Shown here: positions 7,540 through 14,839 of the stretch, one piece after another
Position numbering within the stretch: position 1 is the first letter of the stretch
Layout of the letters: each line of letters starts with the position of its first letter
Source of the DNA: Candidatus Bathyarchaeota archaeon
GTDB lineage: Archaea; Thermoproteota; Bathyarchaeia; TCS64
Assembly: GCA_937877765.1 (NCBI GenBank)
Contig: CALGBN010000237.1
Location: 1-19,126 of the forward strand
DNA length: 19,126 nt
Reading direction: 5' to 3'
Program-made: the position numbers and the translations under genes
The notes under the pieces: model-generated
Database searches by the model: none
Seen by the model: only the letters and a program-made list of their open reading frames with translations
What the model was told of the DNA's origin: nothing

Positions 7540-8046
7540 ATGAATATTAAAGCAATTGGAAAGAAAGCACTGGAATACGACAAGTATAGCGGATGCAGCC
7601 AAAGCGTACTACTTGCGCTTCAGGAAGCGTTTGAGATAGGCGACATGGAGAGCTTCAAAGCGGCAACAGTGCTCAGTGGAGGGGTAGCACGAAAAGGCGA
7701 GACCTGTGGAGCACTGATAGGCGGCTTACTTGCACTAGGCCTAGTGATTGGACGTGAGGACATCACAGATACTCAGACATACAGGGACGCTATGAAGCCC
7801 AGTGACGAGATTATCAAGGAGTTTCAGAAACGTCTCCAAGAGACCTTCGGGTTCACTGAGCCCCTCGAGACCACTATATGTCGGGATATACAGAAGAAAA
7901 TCTATGGTGAGAGCTATGATCTCACTGATCCTGTGAGCTACAAGGCGTTTCTTGACGCCGGTGGGCATGGTGATAAAGGGTGCCCACTGGTTTGTGGTAT
8001 CGCCGCTATAGTTACCGCTGAGAAGCTAATTGAGCTAGGAGCATAG
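7540..8046 (+). CDS. C_GCAxxG_C_C family redox-type protein
   Basis: A 168-residue protein with the spaced cysteine pattern of the C_GCAxxG_C_C family, small proteins thought to bind a redox cofactor or metal cluster; the biochemical role is not established. Seen: YSGCSQSVLLAL (Cys19), GGVARKGETCGALIGGLLALGLVIG (Cys56 in the glycine-rich core), TTICRDI (Cys114), and GCPLVCG (Cys148, Cys152). The glycine-rich helix at 55-71 is hydrophobic but short for a membrane span. The start codon lies immediately after the TAG of the M24 peptidase gene, so translation is probably coupled and the two form an operon. No independent SD is seen apart from purines inside the M24 3' end. The gene ends in TAG and converges on the ATP-grasp gene. 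Family membership is fairly sure; function is not. Confidence 0.85.
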   Translation: MNIKAIGKKALEYDKYSGCSQSVLLALQEAFEIGDMESFKAATVLSGGVARKGETCGALIGGLLALGLVIGREDITDTQTYRDAMKPSDEIIKEFQKRLQETFGFTEPLETTICRDIQKKIYGESYDLTDPVSYKAFLDAGGHGDKGCPLVCGIAAIVTAEKLIELGA

Positions 8047-8050
8047 ATAA

Positions 8051-8120
8051 GGAGGGGTGGGGTCCATCCTCCGACAAATTATTCTGTTGTAGAGTATTTT
8101 CTATTTCGTTGTTTTCTTAT
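8051..8120 (+). terminator. Possible hairpin and T-rich terminator
   Basis: Just after the C_GCAxxG stop, GGAGG (8051-8055) can pair with CCTCC (8068-8072) around a 12-nt loop, and T-rich tracts follow to about 8120. The 109-nt convergent gap otherwise holds nothing recognisable and may terminate transcripts from both sides. Confidence 0.35.
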
Positions 8121-8155
8121 ACTTTATTGAACGGGTAGACTGTTCTTTAAACTAA

Positions 8156-9163
8156 TTAGACTATTCCGTATCTTCTAAGCGCTACCTCTATCACACCTTT
8201 TACCATGTCGGGGAACTTTTTGCCGAGGGCGTACCACATCATGGGGTAGAAGCTTAACTCATCTCTTACGACGTCATAGTCGATGCCGGGTAGTGTGTTT
8301 ACCTCAAGGAAGTATAACTCACCATGGGAATCATAGCGGTAATCCATCCTCGCCCAGTCCTTACAGTCCAGTGCCTTGAAGCTTGCCTTTGCATGGGTCT
8401 CAATTTGTTCTCGGAGAGCATCATCTATCTCTGCTGGACACTTGTTGCTACTATCATCCATCACGCTCTTGGCTTTCTGTCCAAGAACCCTGCCTAGTTC
8501 TGGGGGAAAGTTTGTGAAGTCAACCTCAAGTATGGGTAATACTGTTGGCTCCTCTGAGTCAATATAGTTGCCTACGAGTCCGACGCTGAACTCTCGTCCA
8601 TCAATAAACTTCTCGATGAGTACGGGCTGCTTGTAGGTTTCAAGCATCTCAGATAGTTTCACTCTGAGAGTAGATTCATCGTTTACCACGTTGCCCCAGT
8701 TGATGCCTATACTACTTCCCTCATGACTAGGCTTCAGTATCAACGGGTAGGTTAGGCTTTCTCTTAGAGGTTCATCAAAGGATTCCAGTACTTGAAATGG
8801 TGCGGTCTTCAATCCATGATATTCTAGGATCATCTTTGTGGTTGGTTTATCCAGCCCGATGGCGTTCGCCATGATTCCAGAGCCAACATAAGGTATGCCC
8901 AGCATCTCGCAGAAGGCGGGTATCTGGCTCTCCCTGCTTTCTCCCGTGATGCCTTCTGCTCTGTTAAACACTATGTCTGGGCGGTGTTTCTTGAGGTTCT
9001 CGTAGCAGTTCTCATCAACCTCGATCAGTAAATACTCCCAGCCGGCAGCCTCTATGCCATGCTTGACATGCTCAATGGTCTCTTCTGGCTCAAACTCGAT
9101 GTTGAACTCATCATCAGCATGTCTGATATTACAGCAGAATGCAACCTTGAGCTTATGGGACAT
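8156..9163 (-). CDS. D-Ala-D-Ala ligase-like ATP-grasp protein
   Basis: A 335-residue ATP-grasp enzyme patterned like D-alanine-D-alanine ligase, which joins two amino-type substrates through an acyl phosphate. Seen: N-terminal Rossmann-like segment, FNRAEGITGESRESQIPAFCE near 66-85 (as in ligases binding the first amino acid), IPYVGSG (90-96), KPSHEGSSIGI (144-154, flexible ATP loop), IEKFIDGREFSVGL (183-196), and ARMDYRYD...YFLEVNTLPG (271-293) with the Mg-binding Glu and Asn. All ATP and Mg residues appear present. Archaea normally lack peptidoglycan, so the product may be another dipeptide or amide. A strong GGAGG at 9173-9177, 9 nt before the ATG, supports the start; this SD lies within the preceding small frame, whose stop overlaps this gene by 11 nt. 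It is the last gene of the operon with the PP-loop gene. Confidence 0.88.
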   Translation of the reverse strand: MSHKLKVAFCCNIRHADDEFNIEFEPEETIEHVKHGIEAAGWEYLLIEVDENCYENLKKHRPDIVFNRAEGITGESRESQIPAFCEMLGIPYVGSGIMANAIGLDKPTTKMILEYHGLKTAPFQVLESFDEPLRESLTYPLILKPSHEGSSIGINWGNVVNDESTLRVKLSEMLETYKQPVLIEKFIDGREFSVGLVGNYIDSEEPTVLPILEVDFTNFPPELGRVLGQKAKSVMDDSSNKCPAEIDDALREQIETHAKASFKALDCKDWARMDYRYDSHGELYFLEVNTLPGIDYDVVRDELSFYPMMWYALGKKFPDMVKGVIEVALRRYGIV

Positions 9164-9311
9164 CGTTGAGTGCCTCCTTGTAGATGCTTGTTACCTGATT
9201 TTTGACGTCTCCGGGTAGAGTTATTGATTCATGTACCCCGAAGAATGTCTTGTATAACTCATCCTCACGTGCTTGTGCCTCGTCAAGGAACCTGTTCTCA
9301 AACTCCTTCAC
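9153..9311 (-). CDS. Small ORF or amber-separated C-terminal tail of the PP-loop protein
   Basis: Fifty-two codons can be read from a GTG at 9311 to TAA at 9153-9155. The sequence is charged and helical-looking (begins KEFENRFLDEAQAREDELYK, ends TSIYKEALNDVP) and fills the gap between its neighbours exactly, overlapping the ATP-grasp start by 11 nt. The frame is the same as that of the upstream PP-loop gene: only the TAG at 9321-9323 and the codons for S, P and L separate them. Two readings fit: a separate small protein started at GTG with a GGTGAT 12 nt upstream, or the true C-terminus of the PP-loop protein cut off by an amber codon (a single C-to-T change from CAG would do it, or a sequencing error). 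I favour the second because the protein character continues smoothly across the stop. No family is recognised. Confidence 0.5.
   Translation of the reverse strand: MKEFENRFLDEAQAREDELYKTFFGVHESITLPGDVKNQVTSIYKEALNDVP
9173..9177 (-). promoter_or_regulatory. Shine-Dalgarno site for ATP-grasp gene
   Basis: GGAGG, encoded within Lys-Glu-Ala codons of the small upstream frame, lies 9 nt before the ATG at 9163. Because the upstream frame ends inside the ligase gene, ribosomes reading it would deliver directly to this start. Confidence 0.7.
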
Positions 9312-9320
9312 TAAGGGACT

Positions 9321-10511
9321 CTAATCACCGTTCTTCCAAGCGAGATAGAATGCGAACAACTGCTCATCACGTCCCCTACCTGTAAGGGCATATGTATTCA
9401 CATCTACTCCACCAAAGAGGCTGAAGTAACTGCGCATCTCATCGCTAAGCATGTTTCTGCTGAGCCCAACGCTGTCTGGGTCGAACCCACTTGCCTTAAT
9501 CAACAAGTACATCTTGCAGCAAACACTACAATCCATGCACCATCTGTGATCCCTGCCCGCCTCGGTCTCAACAAAACAACTCCTATGATATTTTGCGACC
9601 TCAGGATACCGCTTGAACAACAGATAGACAACCGCAATATCATTCAGAGGCTCGATCACAGACATAGTGCGTACACCACCTAGGCTAAGCTGACGAGTGA
9701 TAGAGTCAACCTGTTTAGTCCAAGTATGACACTGGTCGTAAGCGGGATAACATACGAAACCTTGACGATCCATATAGTACTCACCGCAGCTCTGCTCATT
9801 ACCAAACAAGATATACTTACTCTCGAACTTGTTGGCAATAGGAAGTATCATTACAGCATACTGGGTGGTCTGGAGACCCCAACCAACCTCGGTCTTACCA
9901 ACGCCAAGCCTGTGACCATCCCTTAGCTGACCAACAGTATGCTCAATTTTCTGAAGCTCAACTCCAAACTCTTTCTGGAACTTGACTGCAAGTTTGTCCT
10001 TGTGACGCTCCTCATAGGTAAGGGCCGGCTCCACGATATAGGCTGCCTGTGGGTTTAACCCAAGCTCGTCGCATACAGCCCATGTTAGTAGACTGTCTTT
10101 TCCGAAGCTTAGACTTACCACGGCGCTGTCTGGACGCGACTCATGTCTGTACGTGGGGAACTTGATCTCTTGGTCCTTAAAATACACCTTGAGGTTCATG
10201 TACTCCTTGATTAGCTCAGAAGTGAATGTTCCGTCAACATCGGCGCAGCTTGGAAGGTCCATGACCATGTTCTGGAAGAAATATGTCTGAAGATATGGTG
10301 ATGAAGTGTTATACTGGATATTGTTTCGGCGGAAATGCAGAGGAAGATGAATTGTCTCGCTATAAACTAGGTTGTCAAATAAGACATCCTTTGCTTCCTG
10401 CGGATATTTTTGCCAAATCTCATCGGGATAATTAACAACATATTTTTGACCGCGGAATTTGATCTCAAATCCCGTCGGTGTCTGTTGGGCATTTATTGAT
10501 AATCCGTTCAC
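9321..10511 (-). CDS. PP-loop (N-type ATP pyrophosphatase) superfamily protein
   Basis: A 396-residue protein with the adenylating PP-loop SFGKDS (135-140, a variant of SGGxDS), used by enzymes that activate a substrate with ATP and release pyrophosphate. After it come HRLGVG (200-205), LFGNEQSCGEYY (235-246), SVIEPLND (284-291) and a cysteine cluster WCMDCSVCC (324-332), probably a metal site. The layout (PP-loop, GNE-S motif, then a C-rich motif) is reminiscent of MurL-type epimerases, but this is a resemblance recalled by eye, not a proven match. The start is a GTG at 10511 with no SD; a TATA box about 35 nt upstream supports it. The gene ends in TAG at 9321-9323, yet the same frame continues for 56 codons to the ATP-grasp gene, so the protein may be truncated. 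The operon partner ATP-grasp enzyme suggests amide or peptide chemistry; the substrate is unknown. Confidence 0.78.
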   Translation of the reverse strand: MNGLSINAQQTPTGFEIKFRGQKYVVNYPDEIWQKYPQEAKDVLFDNLVYSETIHLPLHFRRNNIQYNTSSPYLQTYFFQNMVMDLPSCADVDGTFTSELIKEYMNLKVYFKDQEIKFPTYRHESRPDSAVVSLSFGKDSLLTWAVCDELGLNPQAAYIVEPALTYEERHKDKLAVKFQKEFGVELQKIEHTVGQLRDGHRLGVGKTEVGWGLQTTQYAVMILPIANKFESKYILFGNEQSCGEYYMDRQGFVCYPAYDQCHTWTKQVDSITRQLSLGGVRTMSVIEPLNDIAVVYLLFKRYPEVAKYHRSCFVETEAGRDHRWCMDCSVCCKMYLLIKASGFDPDSVGLSRNMLSDEMRSYFSLFGGVDVNTYALTGRGRDEQLFAFYLAWKNGD

Positions 10512-10541
10512 GGAAGTTCTAACCTATTTTCTATTTCGATG

Positions 10542-10550
10542 GGTTTAAAG
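10542..10550 (-). promoter_or_regulatory. TATA box for PP-loop/ATP-grasp operon
   Basis: CTTTAAACC on the minus strand centres about 35 nt before the GTG at 10511, predicting a leader of roughly 9 nt. It faces away from the TATA box of the divergent PLP-enzyme gene, the two lying within the same 86-nt gap. Confidence 0.45.
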
Positions 10551-10567
10551 CATGGAAATAATTGTTC

Positions 10568-10575
10568 CTATATTA
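10568..10575 (+). promoter_or_regulatory. TATA box for threonine-synthase-like gene
   Basis: CTATATTA centres 26 nt before the ATG at 10598, the usual archaeal distance to the transcription start, so the message is probably leaderless. The nearest SD-like purines (GAGTGAT) are about 12 nt away and weak. Confidence 0.5.
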
Positions 10576-10597
10576 TCATCTGAGTGATTTTGTATAA

Positions 10598-11560
10598 ATG
10601 TTTAGAAAAGAGTTTAAAGAACAAGGTATCGGCGATACCCTTTTTGCACGTTTAAAAAACATGGAGAAATTGCTACATTTCAGTAAATTTTACATAAAAT
10701 TTGAGGCGGGCAACCCCACAGGCACAATGAAGGATAGAGCCAGCTACGCCACACTTAGACACGCAAAAGAAAAAGAATACACCACAATTGCAGTCGCCAG
10801 CTGCGGTAACTTCGGCGCAAGCATAGTGCAATTAAGCCAAATATTCGACATTGAGCCCCATGTATACATACCAGAGAGTTACCACAGCCCAAGAATAGCT
10901 GAGATGCAGCGTCTGGGAGGCATAATTCACAGAGCACCCGGAACCTACGAGGAGCTAGTAGAGTTGAGCGGTAAGGAGGCGGAGGAGAAGGGGTGGTATA
11001 ATGGTAACCCGGGCACAGAGGAGAATAGTCAGATTAGTTTTGAGGCGTATGAGTCTATAGCTTATGAGATTTTTGATGAACTTGAGTATGCTCCTGACGC
11101 CGTAAGCGTATCAGTGAGTAACGGAACATGCTTCACAGGCATCTATATGGGATTCAGGACTCTATTCCGAAAAGGTAGAACAGACAAAATACCAGTCATG
11201 GTGGCAGCCAGCACAACAGGCGGAAACCCAATAATAACAAGCTTCAACGAGGGAAAGAAGAAGATCAAAGAACTTGCCCCAGATTCAATAACGGAGACTC
11301 CTGAGAATGAGCCTATCATCAGCTGGAAGAGTCTTGATGGCCAACAGGCTCTTGATGCATTGTGGGCGAGCGAGGGATATGCTTGTGGGATATCGGATGA
11401 GATAATGATCGCTTTCAGTAACCTATTGGAGAAGGAAGAAGGGCTATCAGTATTACCTGCATCAGCGGCATCAGTGGCAGCCATGTCAGCGTATGTTAAG
11501 GAAAGAGCTACTCCCAAATCCAAGTGTTTCGTATCGGTCTTGACTAGTCGAAAATACTAG
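10598..11560 (+). CDS. Threonine synthase-like PLP-dependent enzyme
   Basis: A 320-residue fold-type II pyridoxal-phosphate enzyme, most like threonine synthase, which makes threonine from O-phosphohomoserine. Seen: NPTGTMKDRAS (39-49) with the probable PLP lysine at 45, ASCGNFGAS (substrate/cofactor loop), IPESYHSPRIAEMQRLGG, a phosphate-binding SNGTCFTGIYMGF segment, GNPIITSF, and SVLTSRKY at the C-terminus where the family has a VLTGxxxK-like end. It is shorter at the N-terminus than most threonine synthases, which start with a further 40-70 residues including a short cysteine-containing segment in many archaea. Cofactor residues look intact, so it is probably an active lyase or synthase, but the substrate could be another phospho-amino acid. 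It is divergently transcribed from the PP-loop/ATP-grasp operon. It ends in TAG, and no terminator hairpin is visible in the 82-nt gap before the helicase gene. Confidence 0.82.
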   Translation: MFRKEFKEQGIGDTLFARLKNMEKLLHFSKFYIKFEAGNPTGTMKDRASYATLRHAKEKEYTTIAVASCGNFGASIVQLSQIFDIEPHVYIPESYHSPRIAEMQRLGGIIHRAPGTYEELVELSGKEAEEKGWYNGNPGTEENSQISFEAYESIAYEIFDELEYAPDAVSVSVSNGTCFTGIYMGFRTLFRKGRTDKIPVMVAASTTGGNPIITSFNEGKKKIKELAPDSITETPENEPIISWKSLDGQQALDALWASEGYACGISDEIMIAFSNLLEKEEGLSVLPASAASVAAMSAYVKERATPKSKCFVSVLTSRKY

Positions 11561-11642
11561 TACTCCACTTTTCCCGGTACTCTGGGTAGTTTCTTACAAG
11601 GTATCAGTATAGCATTAATGTAACCAAGAATAAGTGTAGACT

Positions 11643-14486
11643 ATGCAGCCCAGCGTCTTCGACAAACTACATCCAAGCATACGTTTAGGGTTAGAGGAAC
11701 TGGGCATAGAGAAACCCACACCACCACAACAGAAGGTAATCCCACCAATACTAGCTGGAGAAAACGTGTTACTAGTTGCTCCGACAGCTAGCGGAAAAAC
11801 AGAGTCAGCCTTGCTGCCTGTGTTTGATATGTTTTTACGTTCACCAAAGGAGAAAGGCATCAGCATCATCTACATAACGCCACTGAGAGCATTGAACAGA
11901 GACATCGAGAAACGAATGATGTTCTGGGCAGACCACCTAGGGATAACCGTTGAAGTAAGGCACGGTGACACCTCTCAGAAACAGCGACGCAGACAGAGCA
12001 GAAAACCGCCCCAGATGCTCATAACAACGCCCGAAACACTGCAGGCTATACTGCCTACAAAGTCCATGAGAAAACACCTAGCCACAGTCAAGTGGATAAT
12101 CATAGACGAGATACACGATCTAGCCGCAAGCAAACGAGGCGCACAATTAACAATTGGAATGGAGAGGCTGGAGAAAGCAGCGAAAAAGGCGCCCCAGAGA
12201 ATCGGGTTAAGCGCAACAGTTGGTAATCCTGAGACTGTGGCTGAGTTCTTGGGTGGGGTGCATGATGTTTTCATCGCTGAAGTAGAGGTGGATAAGAACT
12301 ATGTCTATGAGGTTCAGTTCCCTCAGCCAACAGACGCTGATTATGATTTAGCTGACGAACTGCAGACAAGCCCCAAAGCAGCCTCGATACTCAACAGGAT
12401 CAAACAACTTGTCCGGAATCATAACAGTTCACTGATTTTCGTGCAAGGTAGGGGGCAAGCTGAGGGGCTGGGTTTCAGACTCAAACAGATGGACCCGGGA
12501 ATAGAGGTTCATCATGGAAGCCTCAGCAGAGAACAACGCCATAAAGTAGAGGACATGTTCAAGGAGGGGCAGCTAAAGGCAATAGTTTGCACCAGCACCC
12601 TACAACTTGGTATCGATATAGGTGAGGTTGATTTCTGTATCCAGTATCAAAGCCCAAGACAAGTAAGTGCCTTGATCCAGCGTGTAGGGCGAGCAGGGCA
12701 CACTCTGAGTAAACTCAGTGAGGGTGTTACCATCCCAGCCTATGGTGAGGATGCCCTTGAGAGCCTTGTAGCCTCAGAGATGGCTCGCAGAGAGAGGATT
12801 GAGCCTACGTTGGTGCATATGAAGCCCCTTGATGTGTTGACGCATCAGATTGTTGGTTTATCTCTACATGATGAGGAGGGGGTAAACGTGAAAGAGGTCT
12901 ACGAGTTAGCGCTGAGAGCTTATCCTTTCAAGGAGTACACTTGGGAGGAGTACTCTGAGTTAACCGAGTTCCTCAAACAGATAGGATTGATCAATAAGGA
13001 GGGAGAATTGTTGAAGAAGACAGGCAAAGGACGCAGATACTATTTTGAGAACCTAGGTATGATTAACGATGAGCGAAGATACCCGTTCATAAACGCCATC
13101 ACAGACGAGATGATAGGCACAGTAGGCGACGAGTTCTGGAGCCTCAGAGCACGAGTCGGACTCAACGTAATCCTCAAAGGAAGAGTATGGCGAATACTCC
13201 AGATAGATGAAGAAAGAGGAGTATTACATGCCCTACCAAGTACTGATCCACTAGGAGCTGCCCCCGGATGGGATGGTGAACTCATACCAGTCTCCCGGGA
13301 ATTAGCGGAAGAAACTGGAACCCTACGTGAGACCATCCTAGAAGCAGAAAACAACCTTGAAAGCATCACTGGTAAGCTGGATGCTGATGTAGGCAGCCTC
13401 AAAGAGATACTGGACGAGTCAAAGGCGCATCTCAAATCAGGGCTACCACTTCCAAGCAAAGACAACTTAATCCTAGAGATATGGGACCAGTACATCGTCA
13501 TTCACAGTACACGAGGCGAGAACTTCAACAGAACTCTTGGAGCTATTTTGGACGCAGCCCTCAGTGAAAAAGAGTTGATCTACAACTGGTGGAACGATCC
13601 ATATAGACTGCTTATCGAGGCGCCTAACAAGCTTAATGAGTACGAGATAGAGGACATCACTAAACTGATTAACTCACTAACCGGAGAGGAAGCAGATAGA
13701 CTACTCAGCGAGTACATGCACGCGAGGTTCCCCTTCGGATACAAAATGAAGTTCATCGCTGAGCGCTTCGGAGTCATCCCCCGAGGTAAATCAATTGGCT
13801 CCGAGAGAATCGAGAACCTCTACTACCGGTTCAAAGACACCCCCCTCTACCATGAAACAATACGAGAAGCCTACCACGAGAAATTAGACCTACCAGCAGT
13901 ACAAGACGTAATCACTGGCATCAAAGATGGACGAATCGAGTTAATCACCAAGAAAGTCTTTGAACCTAGTGCATTGGCGCGTCATATCTTGGAGAAGTAT
14001 GCTGATATTGAGGAGTTGATGGCAACAGACGCCACGATCACCGATCAGATTCAGTACATGAAGCAGAACATTGAGTCACGCAAAGTAAACCTAGCATGCG
14101 TCAACTGCGGAGAATGGCACATAAATATCAGAATAAGGGAGCTAGAAGACCACCCTAAATGTGGAAACTGTAGCTCAGGGCTTCTAGCCATGGTGCACCG
14201 AAGACAAGCCCCAGAACACTTCCAGATGCTACTCAAGAGGTGGAGAAAAGGAGAGGAGTTATTCGGTGAAGACCATGATGAGCTTGTTCATGGACGTAAG
14301 ACCGCGGATATGGTATTGAGCTACGGTAGAAAGGCTGTGGAAGCGTTAATGGTGTATGGAGTGGGCCCAGTTACAAGCTATCAGGTGCTCAGCCGAATGC
14401 ATCGCAGTGATGAAGAGTTCTACAAGGACTTGCTCAAAGCTAAGATTCAGTATATGAAGACAAGGCAGTACTGGGCGGATAAATAG
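11643..14486 (+). CDS. lhr: Lhr-type superfamily 2 DEAD/DEAH-box helicase
   Basis: A 947-residue ATP-dependent helicase of the Lhr family, ATP-driven 3'-5' translocases in DNA repair or RNA metabolism that are widespread in archaea. Seen: Q-motif-like PTPPQQKVIPP (25-35), Walker A APTASGKTE (46-54), TPLRALNRD (79-87), TTPETLQA (128-135), Walker B DEIH (155-158), SAT motif (190-192), then second RecA domain motifs VHHGSLSREQRHKVE, STLQLGIDIG and QRVGRAGH. A long Lhr-core C-terminal region (winged-helix and beta-bundle) follows, ending with a four-cysteine zinc motif (Cys819, 822, 840, 843). Length and order match archaeal Lhr proteins. The ATG at 11643 has no SD; an AT-rich stretch near 11613-11620 could be the TATA box of a leaderless gene. 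It converges on the CMD gene with a 12-nt gap. Synonymous codon style changes in blocks along the gene. Confidence 0.95.
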   Translation: MQPSVFDKLHPSIRLGLEELGIEKPTPPQQKVIPPILAGENVLLVAPTASGKTESALLPVFDMFLRSPKEKGISIIYITPLRALNRDIEKRMMFWADHLGITVEVRHGDTSQKQRRRQSRKPPQMLITTPETLQAILPTKSMRKHLATVKWIIIDEIHDLAASKRGAQLTIGMERLEKAAKKAPQRIGLSATVGNPETVAEFLGGVHDVFIAEVEVDKNYVYEVQFPQPTDADYDLADELQTSPKAASILNRIKQLVRNHNSSLIFVQGRGQAEGLGFRLKQMDPGIEVHHGSLSREQRHKVEDMFKEGQLKAIVCTSTLQLGIDIGEVDFCIQYQSPRQVSALIQRVGRAGHTLSKLSEGVTIPAYGEDALESLVASEMARRERIEPTLVHMKPLDVLTHQIVGLSLHDEEGVNVKEVYELALRAYPFKEYTWEEYSELTEFLKQIGLINKEGELLKKTGKGRRYYFENLGMINDERRYPFINAITDEMIGTVGDEFWSLRARVGLNVILKGRVWRILQIDEERGVLHALPSTDPLGAAPGWDGELIPVSRELAEETGTLRETILEAENNLESITGKLDADVGSLKEILDESKAHLKSGLPLPSKDNLILEIWDQYIVIHSTRGENFNRTLGAILDAALSEKELIYNWWNDPYRLLIEAPNKLNEYEIEDITKLINSLTGEEADRLLSEYMHARFPFGYKMKFIAERFGVIPRGKSIGSERIENLYYRFKDTPLYHETIREAYHEKLDLPAVQDVITGIKDGRIELITKKVFEPSALARHILEKYADIEELMATDATITDQIQYMKQNIESRKVNLACVNCGEWHINIRIRELEDHPKCGNCSSGLLAMVHRRQAPEHFQMLLKRWRKGEELFGEDHDELVHGRKTADMVLSYGRKAVEALMVYGVGPVTSYQVLSRMHRSDEEFYKDLLKAKIQYMKTRQYWADK

Positions 14487-14498
14487 AAAAGTGGATGA

Positions 14499-14807
14499 CT
14501 AGACATCCAATGCAAAGTTTCTGTGGGCTATTGCTGCACCACTGCTTAACGCCATGGCGATCTGAATAACCTCAGCTAGTTCTTCTTTTGATGCTCCAGC
14601 GGCTATTGCTGCTTTTGCGTGTCCCTCGATGCAGTATGGGCATCTTGTCATGTAGGTGCATGCGACTGCGATGAGTTCCTTTGTCTTTTTATCTAGTTTT
14701 CCGGGCTCAAAGACCATGCTATTCCATTTACTCCATGCATCCATGGTTTCTTTGTCAAAGTATTCTCCTACTTTGGGGTCTCGTTCCTTCGCGTAGTGAT
14801 AATCCAT
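14499..14807 (-). CDS. Carboxymuconolactone decarboxylase/AhpD-like protein
   Basis: A 102-residue all-helical protein of the CMD/AhpD superfamily. Seen: KTKELIAVACTYMTRCPYCIEGHAKAA-type core (split here: KELIAVACTYMTRCPYC at 43-59, then EGHAKAAIAAGAS) with the redox CxxC pair Cys56/Cys59 and His63, as in AhpD peroxidase-partner proteins, followed by ELAEVIQIAMALSSGAA. AhpD-like members reduce a disulfide partner or peroxide; others are decarboxylases without the CxxC, so a thiol redox role is likelier. The ATG at 14807 has no SD, but a TATA box lies 27 nt upstream, so the gene appears to have its own leaderless promoter although it follows the glycosyltransferase by 32 nt. It ends in TAG 12 nt from the convergent Lhr gene. 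Substrate and partner are unknown. Confidence 0.88.
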   Translation of the reverse strand: MDYHYAKERDPKVGEYFDKETMDAWSKWNSMVFEPGKLDKKTKELIAVACTYMTRCPYCIEGHAKAAIAAGASKEELAEVIQIAMALSSGAAIAHRNFALDV

Positions 14808-14830
14808 AACAAAATACCACAGGCTTCAGG

Positions 14831-14839
14831 GATTTAAAA
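14831..14839 (-). promoter_or_regulatory. TATA box for CMD/AhpD-like gene
   Basis: TTTTAAATC on the minus strand centres about 27 nt before the ATG at 14807, ideal for a leaderless start. It sits at the 3' end of the upstream glycosyltransferase gene. Confidence 0.45.

Noticed and set aside
8044..8130. Readthrough of the C_GCAxxG stop into about 27 further codons
   Set aside because: The continuation is made of T-rich, non-protein-like sequence in a likely terminator region.
9321..9323. Amber codon read as pyrrolysine, giving a 452-residue PP-loop protein
   Set aside because: TAG ends 9 of 18 genes here, so it is in routine use as a stop, whereas pyrrolysine users usually avoid it. No pyl genes are in the window. 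A point change or error is the simpler reading, though readthrough is not excluded.
8156..10511. A true peptidoglycan (Mur) pathway
   Set aside because: Only a ligase-like ATP-grasp, a distantly MurL-like PP-loop and, 4 kb away, a MurG-like glycosyltransferase are seen. MurC-F and a transglycosylase are not visible, and these folds are used in many other pathways.
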